DNA of 64,000 bases from Seminavis robusta (Eukaryota; Bacillariophyta; Bacillariophyceae; Naviculales; Naviculaceae): positions 62,001-126,000 of the forward strand of contig CAICTM010000086.1 of the NCBI GenBank assembly GCA_903772945.1, in the 5' to 3' direction. Positions 41,804 through 52,960 of this stretch are shown in pieces (position 1 is the first letter of the stretch; each line of letters starts with the position of its first letter). The notes beneath the pieces were generated by a model, which worked only from the letters and a program-made list of their open reading frames with translations, had not been told where the DNA came from and searched no databases. Made by a program: the position numbers and the translations under genes.

Positions 41804-44739
41804 ATGCGAAGGATACCCCTGTTTCTGCTACCGTTGCTGCTGTCACTGTCCGTGGTTGCAAATGAAGAGGACATCACCATCAGCACAAATAACGATCCGT
41901 CTTCCTACGGCTACTACGAACAGAGACGGTTAGATCCCAGCAGCACTGTGGAACGCCATGGCAATCTCGATCTGGTGCACTATCATCCTCATGCGGAAGC
42001 GATAGAAGACAAAGAAACGTCATTTCCTCTGTGTCATTTGGCCACATTTCTGGGATTCTCCCGTGCTACCGGCAGCTGCGATTTCAAGCAAGCCTCCAAA
42101 ATCTACAAGGAACTCGTCGCCACGGAAATGGCCATTCATCACTTTAACAATGGACTCGGAACGGTCGTGCCAGAGATACAAGACATTCAAGAACGCTGTC
42201 CACTCAAACTCAGTGCCACATTCCTCGATTCTCAATACACACCTCCGGTGATTGTCAAGGAATTGACGCGGTTGTTGACTCCTTCTTCTTCCTCTTCTAC
42301 TACTAGTATCAATGATCAAGATGATACCAACAACAACAACACGACCATCCACAACAACAACGACAACAACATTCCTCCGTGTGCCGTCATTGGAGCCCGC
42401 ACCAGCAGCAGCACGGGTCCATCGTCCATTGTCTCGGGAGCCTACGGATTGCCACAAATGAGCTTTACCGCCACATCTCCCGAACTCAACGATGCATTCA
42501 AGTATCCCTTGTTCGGTCGGGTTGTTCCTGCCGATGATGCCGCCGCCAAAGGGGCCATGCGCTTTCTCAAACAAGTCGTCCAAACGACACATGTCAATGT
42601 CTTGTACATTAACGACGCCTTTGGCAATCACTATCATCAAGCCTTTCAAAAAGAGGCAGAAGTGTACGGCACCACCGCCATTGGATTCCCCATTGCCTTT
42701 CCACCCGATCCAAAAGACATTCAGCAACAACTATCAAAAGTCAAACAGAATGGTGTTCGACATGTTCTCATGGTATTCTTTAGCGATCATCTCGATCCCG
42801 TCATGCGACAAGCCGTCGAACTGGGCATTGCGGGACAAGATGCGGATGGATACTTTTGGATGCTCGGCATTAGTACCAGTTACTTTGGCAATCTGCACTT
42901 GAACATGACGGATGAAAGCGATGCCGCACTCGCACACGCCATTCAAGGCATGGCCGTCCTGCCCGAATTTGGGGCCAAACCCAATTCACCGGGATACGAT
43001 CGATTCGCCCAAGCGTGGCAGGACAATACCGCGGATGCTACGGTTCATTTCAACCAAAAAATGCCCACCATTCGTGGGGTCGACAATTGTTTCGAAGCGG
43101 GACCCTGGTTCTTTCAAGACAACGATCCAGGTTCCACGGCGCATTTTGCCTATGATACTGTCATTAGTATGGGGCTGGGAGCTTGTGCGGCCATGATGCA
43201 GAAGCAACAGTCAGAACAAGTCACGTCATTGGACGGTGAGACTCATATACAAGCGATTATCAATGCCACCTTTGAAGGGGCATCGGGCAATGTACAGTTG
43301 GATCCGGCAACCAAGTCGCGAGATCCCCTGCGATTCTCCTATGCCATTTTGAACGTCCTGCCCAACCTCAATGAAACGTCGCAAATGGTCAAATTTGACA
43401 CTCCCGAAGTCATTGTCTTGACACCCAATCAAGAACTGACCGACTGGGATATGCTTTATCTGGATGAAGCGACCAGATTTGTCTTTCACGATGGAACTTC
43501 CAATCCGCCTCCTTCCTTACCGCCCATTACGGTCAATAAGAATTACATTGGTCAACTACGAATACTGGGATATTGCTGCTTTGCACTCATTGCCGGATTG
43601 AGTATTGGATTCACTGTTTGGACCTTTGTCAATCGAAACGTCAAAGTGGTAATAGCATCGCAGCCGTTCTACCTCATGATGGTGTCCGTGGGGACATTGA
43701 TTCTGGGATCCATCTTGATTCCTCTCTCCATGGATGATCAGCATTATAGTCAACAAGCTACCGACGCGGCGTGCATGGCGCAACCCTGGTTGGGATCGAT
43801 TGGTTTTGTCACGGCATTTACGGCTTTGGCCAGCAAAATGAGACGCATTGATCAACTGCATCGAAGTGCCCTGCGTTTTCGATGCTCGTACTGAAAACAA
43901 AAGACGTCTTGATACCCTACATGGTGATGATGGGGTTAAACTTGGTGGTATTGGTCTGCTGGACAATCATGGCGCCGCTCAAGTTTGTCCGTAAAGTCGA
44001 CGACGGCACCGATCCATGGAATCGAGTCGTATCTTCGGCGGGCAGTTGCCGCGTCGCGGACGATAGTATCGGGGGTGCCATACCCTACATCTTGGCACTG
44101 GCAGCAATCAACGTGGCGGCGGTCCTCAACGCCAATGTCCTGGCATTCCGAACCAGACACATGCACACCCAATACAGTGAAAGTAGATGGATTGGCCTCA
44201 TCATGCTGTGCCTGTTGCAATCATGGCTCACAGGCATCCCAATCATCGGGCTACTCTACGAGATTCCTCAAGCACACTACGTTGTCATCACTCTGATTGT
44301 TACCTTTACGAGCTTGGCGATACTGTTGCTCATTTTCGTCCCCAAAATATCATACACGCTCAAGTTTTTGCAGTGGCAAAGATCTCGTGAAAACGGAAAC
44401 AACAACAAAGAGAGCAACGATCCAAGCTCCGTACTGGATAAGTTTGCAAATGAACCGGGTGAAGGGCTCGGGGTGTACCGGGGTGCGGATAGTCGTTCCA
44501 TGCGCTTTACCTCGGTTGTTTCCAGGACTTCAATGCGTTCCAATCACTGCCTCGGTTCTGTTCACGACATTAAAGAATACCTTCGACGGTCGGAACAGCA
44601 CACTGCGAGCCGAACCAACACAAGCAGCATTGACTTGAAGACCACATCTTGCAGTACCAGCTTTCCAGTGCATGTGGAGAATGCAACGCACGATGTAGAG
44701 AAGGCAACGCACGATGTAGAGAAGGCAACGGCGGGATGA
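41804..44739 (+). CDS. Class C (GABA-B-like) G-protein-coupled receptor with a frame break in the 7TM part
   Basis: The first usable ATG is 41804 (cacgATGc), giving a signal peptide MRRIPLFLLPLLLSLSVVA. The extracellular ligand-binding module (periplasmic-binding/ANF-receptor type) spans about 60-520, with PPCAVIGARTSSSTGPSS, GLPQMSFTATSPELND, FGRVVPADDAAA and VRHVLMVFFSDHLDP. The 7TM domain begins near 43550 (RILGYCCFALIAGLSIGF) with TM1-TM3 ending SIGFVTAFTALASKMRRID. The first frame stops at 43894. The rest of the 7TM (LKTKDVLIPYMVMM to VPKISYTLKFLQW) continues in another frame from about 43880 to a stop at 44739. The tail ends in tandem HDVEKAT units. The break lies at the TTTT run 43876-43879, in the conserved loop between TM3 and TM4. 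It could be an assembly base error, a recent lesion or recoding. An intron is unlikely because the coding blocks on both sides are contiguous. Confidence 0.85.
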
Positions 44740-45274
44740 ACAGATCGGCTAGATCTTTGAGCTGACAAGTCTTCGCTTATGAGGGAAACTGGCTTTATGA
44801 GGGAAAGCAGGAAAGGTGCAAGCGGGCTGCATTGTGAGTTACTAGCTGGCAACGAGCATCAGAGGAATGCAGGCTTTTAGCGGCAGAAAGAGGACTACAA
44901 TGCCTTCAACGTACGACAGGTCGAAGCCGACCTAGCTAGGAGATCTGATCTTTACATATTGAGCAAGAACTCGCGTGTGCGAATCCTAGACGAACCCGAG
45001 AGTCACGATAACTCCCACTAGTATACTCTTCCTAATATACATGCTACAGAAACAATGCTAGACGTATCGAAGTTTGATAGAGTACCAACATTTTCTCTCT
45101 ACATGCATAGTGGGGATGCGATCATCCCCACCATGATTGTCATGGCTGCTTTAGTTGCAGACGCACCGATACGGTAGTGCTTGTAGCCGATTTTCACAAG
45201 GAGCAGCACCATCGGTCCAATCGATAGGGCTTTTTGCAATACTCTAGCTGGCAGTTTTCTTCTGTCTGCATCCT
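44740..45274. other. Convergent spacer receptor/lipase
   Basis: 535 bp without a supported gene. No repeat is noted. Confidence 0.45.
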
Positions 45275-47119
45275 CTAGAATGCAGGGCTCAGATTGTCCG
45301 CTTTGGCCAAGAGTGACTTGATGGACGCACGGTATCCAGGTGACATGTGATCCGTCATCATTCTGTCGTCAATCTCAATGATTCGAAGTACTGTAGCGCT
45401 TGCATCTGCCACATAGATCTTTTCGGCAGTGGCAACCTTCTTGGACTCATCAAAGTCCTTGTCGACGGTTTCATAATCACTTCTGTCGCCGTAGCCTTCC
45501 TTGCTCCATTCATCAAACATGTGAACTACCTTACCGGCCACATACAAGTGCTCTGGGTCGTCAATTTTGGATCCTTCGAGAGCAACTTGGATACCATTAC
45601 GGATCTCCTCTCCCGACAAGAGCATTTTATCTTGCTTGCCTCGCGACAGAAATTTGGCAAAGGCGGTCATCGACTTGACATCTTGCGGATTGAGGCCCTC
45701 GGCGTCCAGTTTGTTCTTGACCGGTTTCATGAACTGCATGAGAAGGATCAAATGGGACAAGGAACATCGAGGTACAATATCGGAGTTGTTTACGAAGGTT
45801 GTCACGAAGGATTCACAGTGACGTGATGCCTTGTAATCCAAAATGGGCGGTGATGCAAATGCCAACACTTGCAGTTTACTACACGTGCTGTCATTCCTCA
45901 AGGCGGCGATGCGTGATCGGAGGATCATGGCGAAAATGACCGCCACACCCGCCCCAAGACTGTGACCCGTGACTTTGATTGTGTATCCAGAAGGCAACAA
46001 CACTGACTCGACAAACGTCATGAGATCATCTGCCAGTCGTCGGGAGGACAAGAGTATTCCCTCGTGACAGTTGATTTCCTCGCGACCTCCTTCCACAAAG
46101 GATTTGCCTTCTCCAAAGTTGTATTTGACAACGTTTCCAACACAATCTGTCAACATGTCCTCAAAATTGGAGGTCCCCTTGACACCGATCAATGCTTCTT
46201 TTCGTTCGTTCGAGACAGCCACATAATGCGCCACATGTCCCGGCAGGGCCGTCTTTTCATGTCTCAAGAGACTGTATCCCTTGGCTTCTAGGTTTCCTTT
46301 CAAGGTTTGTCCTTCGGGCAATTCATCATACGCCCAATCGGCAAACTCAAAGTATTCATCCATGCCCTGTAGGACTTCTTTGGGATTGTCGACCAGAGGA
46401 CCGGAAGTTTGGTACATGGCATCGCGACGATCGGCGAGTTGTTCTTTGGCTTGGTTCATCAAGTGAATGGTTGCCAAGAAAACCATAATTGGATTGTCAT
46501 AGGTAACTCCTGCCTTTGCAAAGCGTTCCTTTCCTTGTTGAAAGAGCGTCCGTAGTTTGAGCGACATCGATGCAAGGGATGTCAAATCATCGGGATCGTC
46601 GGTATCCACATCATCTTTGTTGCCCGTGACTGTTCCTCGGAGCTTTCGAATGTTCTTTTTGGCCCAAGCGGGAATCAGCGACCAGGTATCTCGTATGGCC
46701 ACAACCAACAGAATGGTGGCAATAATGGGATATTGGCGTGCTGCCGTTCGGACGGGTCGGGAGGCAGACGAGGAAATGGCCGATCGGCCACCCAGTGCCC
46801 AACCCAGAATAAATGTCACAATGGAAAAGGCAAAGGGAGCCGCTCGGACATTGCTCAACACTTTCGACAGTTTGGCGCGAAAGGCACTCATCTCTTTCTT
46901 CTTATCATCATCACCATCATCTGCGTTTTCGGCTGCTACCGATGCCGATCCCACCGACGTCAAAGGCCCTGCGGATCGGAATGGCTGTCCATTGTTATTA
47001 GTACTTGTAGTCTGAGTGGGTATATTCAGAGATACCAAATGCCACCGTGATATTGGCAGATTGACCGAGAACGATCGAGCGACCGATAAAAAGACGAGCA
47101 AAGCCCACAGAGTCCTCAT
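45275..47119 (-). CDS. Class 3 lipase (diacylglycerol-lipase type), 614 aa
   Basis: The frame extends to a TTG at 47242, but the ATG at 47119 gives a proper signal peptide (MRTLWALLVFLSVARS, then FSVNLP) with Phe after the likely cleavage site, as in diatom plastid presequences. Two hydrophobic segments follow (FAFSIVTFILGWALGG and YPIIATILLVVAIRDTW, about residues 95-160), so it is probably membrane bound. The alpha/beta-hydrolase core has EALIGVKGTSNFEDMLTD, the nucleophile elbow VTGHSLGAGVAVIFAM (Ser in GHSLG, near 45960) and an acid region VNNSDIVPRCSL. The histidine is in MMTDHMSPGYR near the C-terminus. This is the layout of sn1-specific diacylglycerol lipases. Substrate and the exact membrane (plastid or endomembrane) are inferred only. 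Confidence 0.9.
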   Translation of the reverse strand: MRTLWALLVFLSVARSFSVNLPISRWHLVSLNIPTQTTSTNNNGQPFRSAGPLTSVGSASVAAENADDGDDDKKKEMSAFRAKLSKVLSNVRAAPFAFSIVTFILGWALGGRSAISSSASRPVRTAARQYPIIATILLVVAIRDTWSLIPAWAKKNIRKLRGTVTGNKDDVDTDDPDDLTSLASMSLKLRTLFQQGKERFAKAGVTYDNPIMVFLATIHLMNQAKEQLADRRDAMYQTSGPLVDNPKEVLQGMDEYFEFADWAYDELPEGQTLKGNLEAKGYSLLRHEKTALPGHVAHYVAVSNERKEALIGVKGTSNFEDMLTDCVGNVVKYNFGEGKSFVEGGREEINCHEGILLSSRRLADDLMTFVESVLLPSGYTIKVTGHSLGAGVAVIFAMILRSRIAALRNDSTCSKLQVLAFASPPILDYKASRHCESFVTTFVNNSDIVPRCSLSHLILLMQFMKPVKNKLDAEGLNPQDVKSMTAFAKFLSRGKQDKMLLSGEEIRNGIQVALEGSKIDDPEHLYVAGKVVHMFDEWSKEGYGDRSDYETVDKDFDESKKVATAEKIYVADASATVLRIIEIDDRMMTDHMSPGYRASIKSLLAKADNLSPAF

Positions 47120-47619
47120 GGCTTCCACGCTGATTGTGCTGGCCTTGCTGAGTACAGTATTACTGTTTCCGTCGACAACAGCTAAGATAATGAAGCCAAC
47201 AAAGTGTCTTTTGTCTTGTCTTTTGTGGAGATTGGTCTTCAACGAAAAAGATACCGTTCAGACATGAGAATGCCAAAAGATCCAAATCTTTTAATAAGTA
47301 AGTCTCAACCCTAAGACAGAATCCCAGTCGTGCCCCCGTTTTGCAAAGAGCCAGCGAAAGGCAACAACCGGAACATCAATCAACTCCTCCCACAACGTCT
47401 CAAACAACATATTGGACTTGATCTCTTATTCCTACTTCAAGAGTGTGATTGTAAACCTGGTTTGGTATCAAAAGCAAAGCAAGCAGAGAATCTTTGTTCC
47501 TAACAGACAGTATTCAGGTCGTTTTTGCTTGGTCGATACTTCGTGGTGATTGAATCGAATCAGAATCGGATCCGAACCGCAAATCACAAGGAGGGCACCT
47601 ATCCAGAAACCACAAAACG
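47120..47619. promoter_or_regulatory. Divergent spacer lipase/nonaspanin
   Basis: 500 bp between divergent start codons. It includes CGAATCAGAATCGGATCCG-like direct words at about 47555. No gene is seen. Confidence 0.45.
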
Positions 47620-49833
47620 ATGAGGCCTCCATCTCCATTAGTTCCGCAGCGCTGGGTGACTCTCTTAGTATTCTCTCTCTCCGCGCTGTTTGCTGTGCAA
47701 GTAGCCAATGCTTCCCTGTTTTCTGTGGAATATTTCAACCCAAAATCCTATCAACGAGGTAAGCGAACAGCTTGGTGGAGGAAACAAAACCAATTCCTGG
47801 AAGCCTCTCATCCCATCTTTTATTAATGCAATGTATAACCAAAAACAGCTGACGACCTCCCTTTGAAGGTCAGCCCCATCACTTCAGTTCATACGCAGGC
47901 GGATGCCAACTATTACCGCCTACCCTTCTGCCGCCCAATCGAAGGCGTCGTTGGGGGCAAGCAGGAAGAGAACTCTGCCTACGAAATCCAAGTGCTCAAG
48001 GAAGTTCGCTGTAAAAAGCTTTGCCAGATCAGACTCACTAGTGACGACGCAGAGAAGCTTTCATATTACGTCCATCATGGATATCATAACAATTGGAAGG
48101 TAGATGACATGCCAGCCGCCAATGTAGCGGTCAGCCGTGGAGTTATGCAAAAGCACTATGCTGGTGGCTTTCCCATTGGGTTCATTGACACGAATGAAAA
48201 TGACGCCTATGTATTCAATCATGTCAAACTTTACATTGACTACCACGTTAGGGAGGATGGATACAGGATTGTGGGATTTGGGGTGGAACCAACCTCTGTC
48301 AAGCATGGCTTCCCCCCTGGATTTGAATGGGATGGCATCAGCACTGAAGGTTTCCTCAAAGAACTCAAGACCTGTCCATCCGATCTTAATTCTGAGTTCA
48401 TCAACCAAGACTATGTCGAGACCGTTCAAATCGTCAAGCCAGGAGAACCCATTTTGTACACCTATGATGTCACTTGGCAGGAATCTGATGTTGCATCGGA
48501 CTCCAGATGGGTTGTCTATCTCACAGAAGACTACTTTGTCCCGCCCCAAGTCCACATCTATTCCATTGTCAATTCCACTCTTGTGGTCCTATTCCTCTCG
48601 GTCGTCGTCTCTTGTATCCTTGTCAAGAATCTGAAACGAGATGTTGCAGCTTCCAGAGGCAGGTCACAAGGCAGCCATGATGACGACGATGATCGCAAAG
48701 GATGGAAATCCCTCCATGGTGATGTGTTCCGGCCTCCTCAAACAATGCCCTTTTTATTTTGTGCCATGGTTGGCACTGGAATCCAGCTGGCCATTACCGG
48801 ATTGCTGGTCCTGGTCTTGGCAACGTTGAACATTGTCTCTCCAGTGAAACGGGGATCATTTGTGATGGCCGCTTGGACAGCCTATACCGTCTTGGGCTGC
48901 CCTGTCGGTGGGTATGTGAGTGGGCGACTCTACCGAAACTTTGGAGGAGGCAAAGACTGCAAGGAACAAGCCTGGCTTACCACAACAATCTTTCCGGGAA
49001 TGGTGTTTGCGGTCAGTGCAGTCTTCAGCCTGTTCTCTCCAGCATTTACGAAACCGTCCATTCCGAGTGTACTTGTCACGGTAGGTGTGTCATGCTTGAT
49101 CGGGTATGTCCTGACGAAGCATGGAATGGAAAAGGGTTACAATGCAGCCGCACCCAACCTTGAGGACTTTCCGACGACAACATCTTCTCTTGCTCGAGAC
49201 ATACCTCCTCCATCGTGTCGCCATGGGTGCTTCTTGGATGTGCTGTATCTCGTCTTCACCGGCGTATCCCCGTATTGTGCCGCTTGGAAGGTTCCAATTG
49301 TCGCCGTCCTGTGGGTGGGGGTCGTCCCGTTTGCTGCCGTGTACGTTGAGCTTTTCTTCATCATGACCAACCTATTTATGCAACAATACTACTGGACCTT
49401 TGGCTTTGCCCTGATCGTCTATACCATTGTCATGATTATCAGCGCGCAAGTAACGGTGCTGTTTGTGTATCACCGCCTCAACGGGGAGAATCACATTTGG
49501 TGGTGGCCAGCCTTTTTCTGTGCGGGAAGCATTGGCTTTTACATCTTTGCGTATTCCATTGTCTGGGTGAGCACTTTGGAAATCCATGAAGACACCTACT
49601 TCACTGCCCATATGCTTTACTTTGGAAAGATGCTACTGATCTCGTGTGGGGCCTTTCTGCTGTGTGGGTCTGTCGGAACTCTGGCCGCTTTGGGCTTTGT
49701 GTGCAAACTCTTCTCCACTGTGAGGCCACAAGGCGAAGGAGACTATGTAGAGCTGCTGAACAATGATGATGACGATGCTACTGCCGGTGTGCTTGATGGC
49801 AACGACAACAACAACAACAACGGTCAACCATAG
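47620..49833 (+). CDS. TM9SF: TM9SF/EMP70 nonaspanin (two exons)
   Basis: Exon 1 is 47620-47758 (CAACGAG then GTAAGC), the intron 47759-47848 (90 bp) and exon 2 47849-49833, giving 707 aa. Nonaspanins are nine-helix proteins of the Golgi/endosomes that help sort transmembrane-domain cargo. A signal peptide (LLVFSLSALFAVQVANA) is followed by the luminal domain with DANYYRLPFCRP, QIRLTSDDAEKLSYYV, HYHNNWKVDDMPAA-like and FGVEPTSVKH. The nine membrane segments start with VHIYSIVNSTLVVLFLSVVV and include HGDVFRPPQTMPFLFCAMVG, GCPVGGYVSGRLYR, VELFFIMTNLF and WWWPAFFCAGSIGFYIFAY. All are hallmark blocks. Unusually, the tail does not end in the KxD/E Golgi signal but in an Asp/Asn-rich extension (DDDDA to NNNNNGQP). 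Confidence 0.95.
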
Positions 49834-50640
49834 ATGCAATGAACATAACATACCGTCGTACCGGTAGACCCCGAAACACATTGCGCCTGTAGGAGTGCAC
49901 GTACAAGCAGCAATCTTTTCTTAATTTAGAATACTAGTATGCGGGCGTTCACGACCCCAAAAAGCAACATGAACAAACGAAGCACTCATGCTGGATCACC
50001 CAAAGGAGCACTGCTTGCAAGCCCCACACTCTTAGCTGAGCCAAGAAAGCGCGCTGGTGTGCCCACAGCAGCTATAGGGGTACAGCATGTACTGGTATGT
50101 AGGTACGGTATGTAGGTACCCGTACCGGTAGTCCCGCAGCCGCACCACTGCCGAGCCCCCCAAAACCAGTGCCGACCCAGCCACCACCAATCCTACATGT
50201 ACATTCCTACAGTGCTACCTGCCTTTCACATACCGGTAGTTTCACCTACTACTACAATGCACCACCAACTTGGTACCCCTGAGGACCCGCTCTGGAAACC
50301 TTTGTCACAACGGAGTGTGCCATAGGTGCTTCCGGACTGGGTACGGTGAGCTGTAAACTGAAGCTCACGGAAAATCACCAACCCGCCTCGAGGGTCTGAT
50401 TGTTGCTTTCGCCGAGCAGCCATCTTTCCAAATTCTATGCCATCAGTTTTCTGGCTACTAGCTAGCTAGCTCAGCAGTAGCTAGCTAGCTAGACGAGAAG
50501 GTATCTGGAGAGTGAATCGCCTTCTGCACAACTTCGTCTTCGCGCAATTGGCACCAACAGCTTTCGTCTTCGATAGCATCCTTGTATTCCCAGGAGCAGG
50601 CGGGTCAACTTTACTCTGTGGAAAAGTATGGGTGTGGTTG
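49834..50640. other. Spacer rich in GTAC/CCGG and CTAG words
   Basis: Contains GTACCGGTAG (49859 area), GGTACGGTATGTAGGTACCC (50101-50121), CCGTACCGGTAG, ATACCGGTAG and, at 50457-50492, repeated TAGCTAGCTAG. Short open frames on both strands have no domain support. Confidence 0.55.
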
Positions 50641-51267
50641 TCACAAGAGTTGGACCACGTTGTTTGTTCGTGGATCCAAGTCTCGTTGATTGGTTGATGG
50701 CATTGTTCTTGATCTGTGAGGCATGGAATGATAGAGTTTTTCAAGAGAAAGGGGGTGTTGGAACTGCTTCCAGGCTTTGGACACTTTGGTTGGATGATCG
50801 TGCTGTGATGTGGACCGAATGCTTTTACGCTGGATCCAATCAAACTGGATTCTGCCTTTCGGGAGATGGGAAAATGCTCCAGAAAGAGCTTTCATTCGCT
50901 GATGGCATCTGTTACGGAAGTGCGTGGCAGGGCGGTTAAGATCCTCTTTCCAAGGAGGAAGCACCGACGAGTACGTGTTGACCCACACATCCATCACAGC
51001 TTGTCCTTTTCTTCCTCTTCCCTCTTCCCTGGACGAGAAGGGACAAATACAGTACAAACTCTGTGAAGAAGGCAGTGCAACTGGGGTCGTCGAAGCTATC
51101 ATAGTTGCAAGTTTTGCTTCTTTGTTTGTTGTTGTTGTGGCTTTTAGTCGTCGGGCCACGACAAGTCCAAAAGAATCGTCGAGAGATAACTTCGAGAGGT
51201 AGTCATCAGTCTCATCTTGTAGGATCTGGTTAACAGGGGCACCGTCATTACTATTCCGCCCAACCAT
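50641..51267 (-). CDS. Possible unknown protein, 208 aa
   Basis: An ATG-led frame (minus strand, 51267) divergent from the gene at 51504, with 236 bp between starts. The first ~145 residues look coding (DDYLSKLSLDDSFGLVVARR, then VWVNTYSSVLPPWKEDL, RNRCHQRMKALSGAF). The last 60 are His/Ser/Arg-rich and may be intron or 3' UTR read-through. No family is recognised, and a spliced structure is possible. Plus-strand frames over the same stretch lack good starts. Confidence 0.35.
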   Translation of the reverse strand: MVGRNSNDGAPVNQILQDETDDYLSKLSLDDSFGLVVARRLKATTTTNKEAKLATMIASTTPVALPSSQSLYCICPFSSREEGRGRKGQAVMDVWVNTYSSVLPPWKEDLNRPATHFRNRCHQRMKALSGAFSHLPKGRIQFDWIQRKSIRSTSQHDHPTKVSKAWKQFQHPLSLEKLYHSMPHRSRTMPSTNQRDLDPRTNNVVQLL

Positions 51268-51422
51268 CCTACTCCTTGAGACTTTTGATTTCCATTCTGG
51301 TATCTTTCCTGCGATTCTATATATCTACAACCAACTCAATCTACCTTTGCTACTATTATTTTGCTACAAGCTTCAGTAACGCTACAGAACGCTACTTTCA
51401 CAAATTATCTACTCTGTATTGC

Positions 51423-51430
51423 TATAAAAA
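51423..51430 (+). promoter_or_regulatory. TATA-like box
   Basis: TATAAAAA ends 73 bp before the ATG at 51504. Similar CATAAAAA words sit 69 bp before the 53470 gene and 54 bp before the 55398 gene. Confidence 0.5.
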
Positions 51431-51503
51431 CAACAAACAAAACAAGACCCCTTGTCTGGGACGCTAAAACCTTGAGTGATTGCTGCTCTCGCTGCAAAGG
51501 CTC

Positions 51504-52325
51504 ATGTCGGCCAACGTGATCAGCGACAACAACCAGCAGCCAGTTAATGAGTGCTCTGGAGATGATGATGATAGTGATGCCCTGTTCGTGCCAACCTCTC
51601 TAGGGTTGGGTGCTGGTGGTGGCAATGCCCAGGAACGGGTATCCTCCATATCGTTGAGGAAACGACAAGCTGAGAGAGGCCAAGAAGAAGAAGAAGAAGA
51701 AGAATCCAGCCACCCAAAGTTTTCCGTGACATCCTACAATTCGGCCTTTCTACAAGGCCTCTTTGGAGATATTGCTGCCAACAACCCCAAGGAAGATCTG
51801 AATGACGCCAAGGCGGATACCCTTAGAGCTACCACCTTCAACTCGGAATCCATGGCATCCATCAAGAGTGAACACAACCTTGCAAAGCGTCGCCTAGTTT
51901 CTGCCACCAAATCCCTGCAACGATGTGGCCCCTCCTTGGCCAATCTGATGTCTGCTGGTTCGGTGGTAGTTTCCCCCTTCAAGTGCAGGCATTCGTCGAT
52001 GATCCTGACCAAGCCCAAGGACCTTCCTGCCACAGTGAGTGCATCCTTGTCCTTTCAACTCGATCGGAGCAAGTCGACGGATGATTTGCCCCGCAAGGTC
52101 GTCACTTCTTCTCAGGATACCCCCGAAGGAGACTTTGGGTGGTTTGTGGATCCGGATGTTCACGGTGATTCGAACGCCCGTCCCCGCACGCAGACTCAAA
52201 AGTCCATTCCCTTGGCATTTTCGGCTCCCACTGCCCCCATCCCCAACGAACGTAACGATCAGGCGGAAGTGGAATGGGCTCAGGCAGCGGACACAGTCGA
52301 TGAAGTCCTCGGAGACTTTTTCTAA
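51504..52325 (+). CDS. Unknown diatom-type protein, 273 aa
   Basis: The frame is open upstream to a TTG at 51480, but the ATG at 51504 is the first. The product is largely disordered, with an acidic Glu run (about 60-72). It has ordered-looking blocks: SVTSYNSAFLQGLFGDIA, CGPSLANLMSAG, and TPEGDFGWFVDPD near the C-terminus, of the GWFVDxD kind often seen in diatom hypothetical proteins. No signal peptide or membrane helix is visible. I do not know its function. A TATA-like box lies 73 bp upstream. Confidence 0.75.
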   Translation: MSANVISDNNQQPVNECSGDDDDSDALFVPTSLGLGAGGGNAQERVSSISLRKRQAERGQEEEEEEESSHPKFSVTSYNSAFLQGLFGDIAANNPKEDLNDAKADTLRATTFNSESMASIKSEHNLAKRRLVSATKSLQRCGPSLANLMSAGSVVVSPFKCRHSSMILTKPKDLPATVSASLSFQLDRSKSTDDLPRKVVTSSQDTPEGDFGWFVDPDVHGDSNARPRTQTQKSIPLAFSAPTAPIPNERNDQAEVEWAQAADTVDEVLGDFF

Positions 52326-52679
52326 CTATCAGTGCGACGAGTGGATTGTCATGGCTGCATGACTATTGCATACTATGGATTCGTCTTCTATTCCTCGTTG
52401 TTCTTTCACACATACATTAGTATTATCATCTATTTCTCTCAAGGCCCAGGCTTGTGCTACAGGGCCTTCCAATACATAATCTAACCACACCCCACAACGC
52501 CACCTTTTTCTGGCACTTGTATCGCCCTGAATTCAGTAAAACACTAGTAAGTTGAGCGGGCGCACATACTTCCAAGGCATGAAGGAAGCTAAAGTAGACC
52601 ATGGAAGGAGGATGCGGCAACAATGCAGGTTGACGACCCAGCTATGCTGCATAGCTGGGCTTCCACGTGCAGCCGCTCT

Positions 52680-52960
52680 AATGGGAATAACTTAGGATTC
52701 GATTCACCACATCCATATCCAGCAGCAACACTGCTATCTTGACCACGAATCCCAAGGACAGCCATGCGCATGAGCTCTGCGCCACGCCAATAGTTCCAAT
52801 GCCACCCCCACAATGTTCAACACACACGGGATCATGTGTTTTCATCCCAAGGATACCCAATTCACAAGCCAGCTTGAGAGCCTCTTCTAATTGGCCATTC
52901 GGAGCAGAATTGCCACATGTCTCTGATCCCAAGGATAGCCATTTTCATGAACGTACTAGC
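52680..52960 (-). pseudogene. Relic of a diatom-type ankyrin-repeat gene
   Basis: The minus strand reads ETCGNSAPNGQLEEALKLAC, then (in a second frame) YPWDENT and WGWHWNYW. In the multicopy diatom ankyrin proteins the unit reads like NGHLEVLKWAxxxGxPWDExTC. The frames alternate and stops intervene, so this is a short decayed remnant. The evidence is pattern memory, not a search. Confidence 0.45.

Noticed and set aside
43482-43894. An intron explaining the receptor frame change
   Set aside because: TM1-TM3 and TM4 onward are both present without a gap, so no intron-sized segment can be removed without losing conserved sequence.
50512-50939. Plus-strand frames rich in Trp/Val
   Set aside because: Non-ATG or weak starts and antisense to the minus-strand candidate at 50641-51267; neither is strong, but the plus frames have no family signal.
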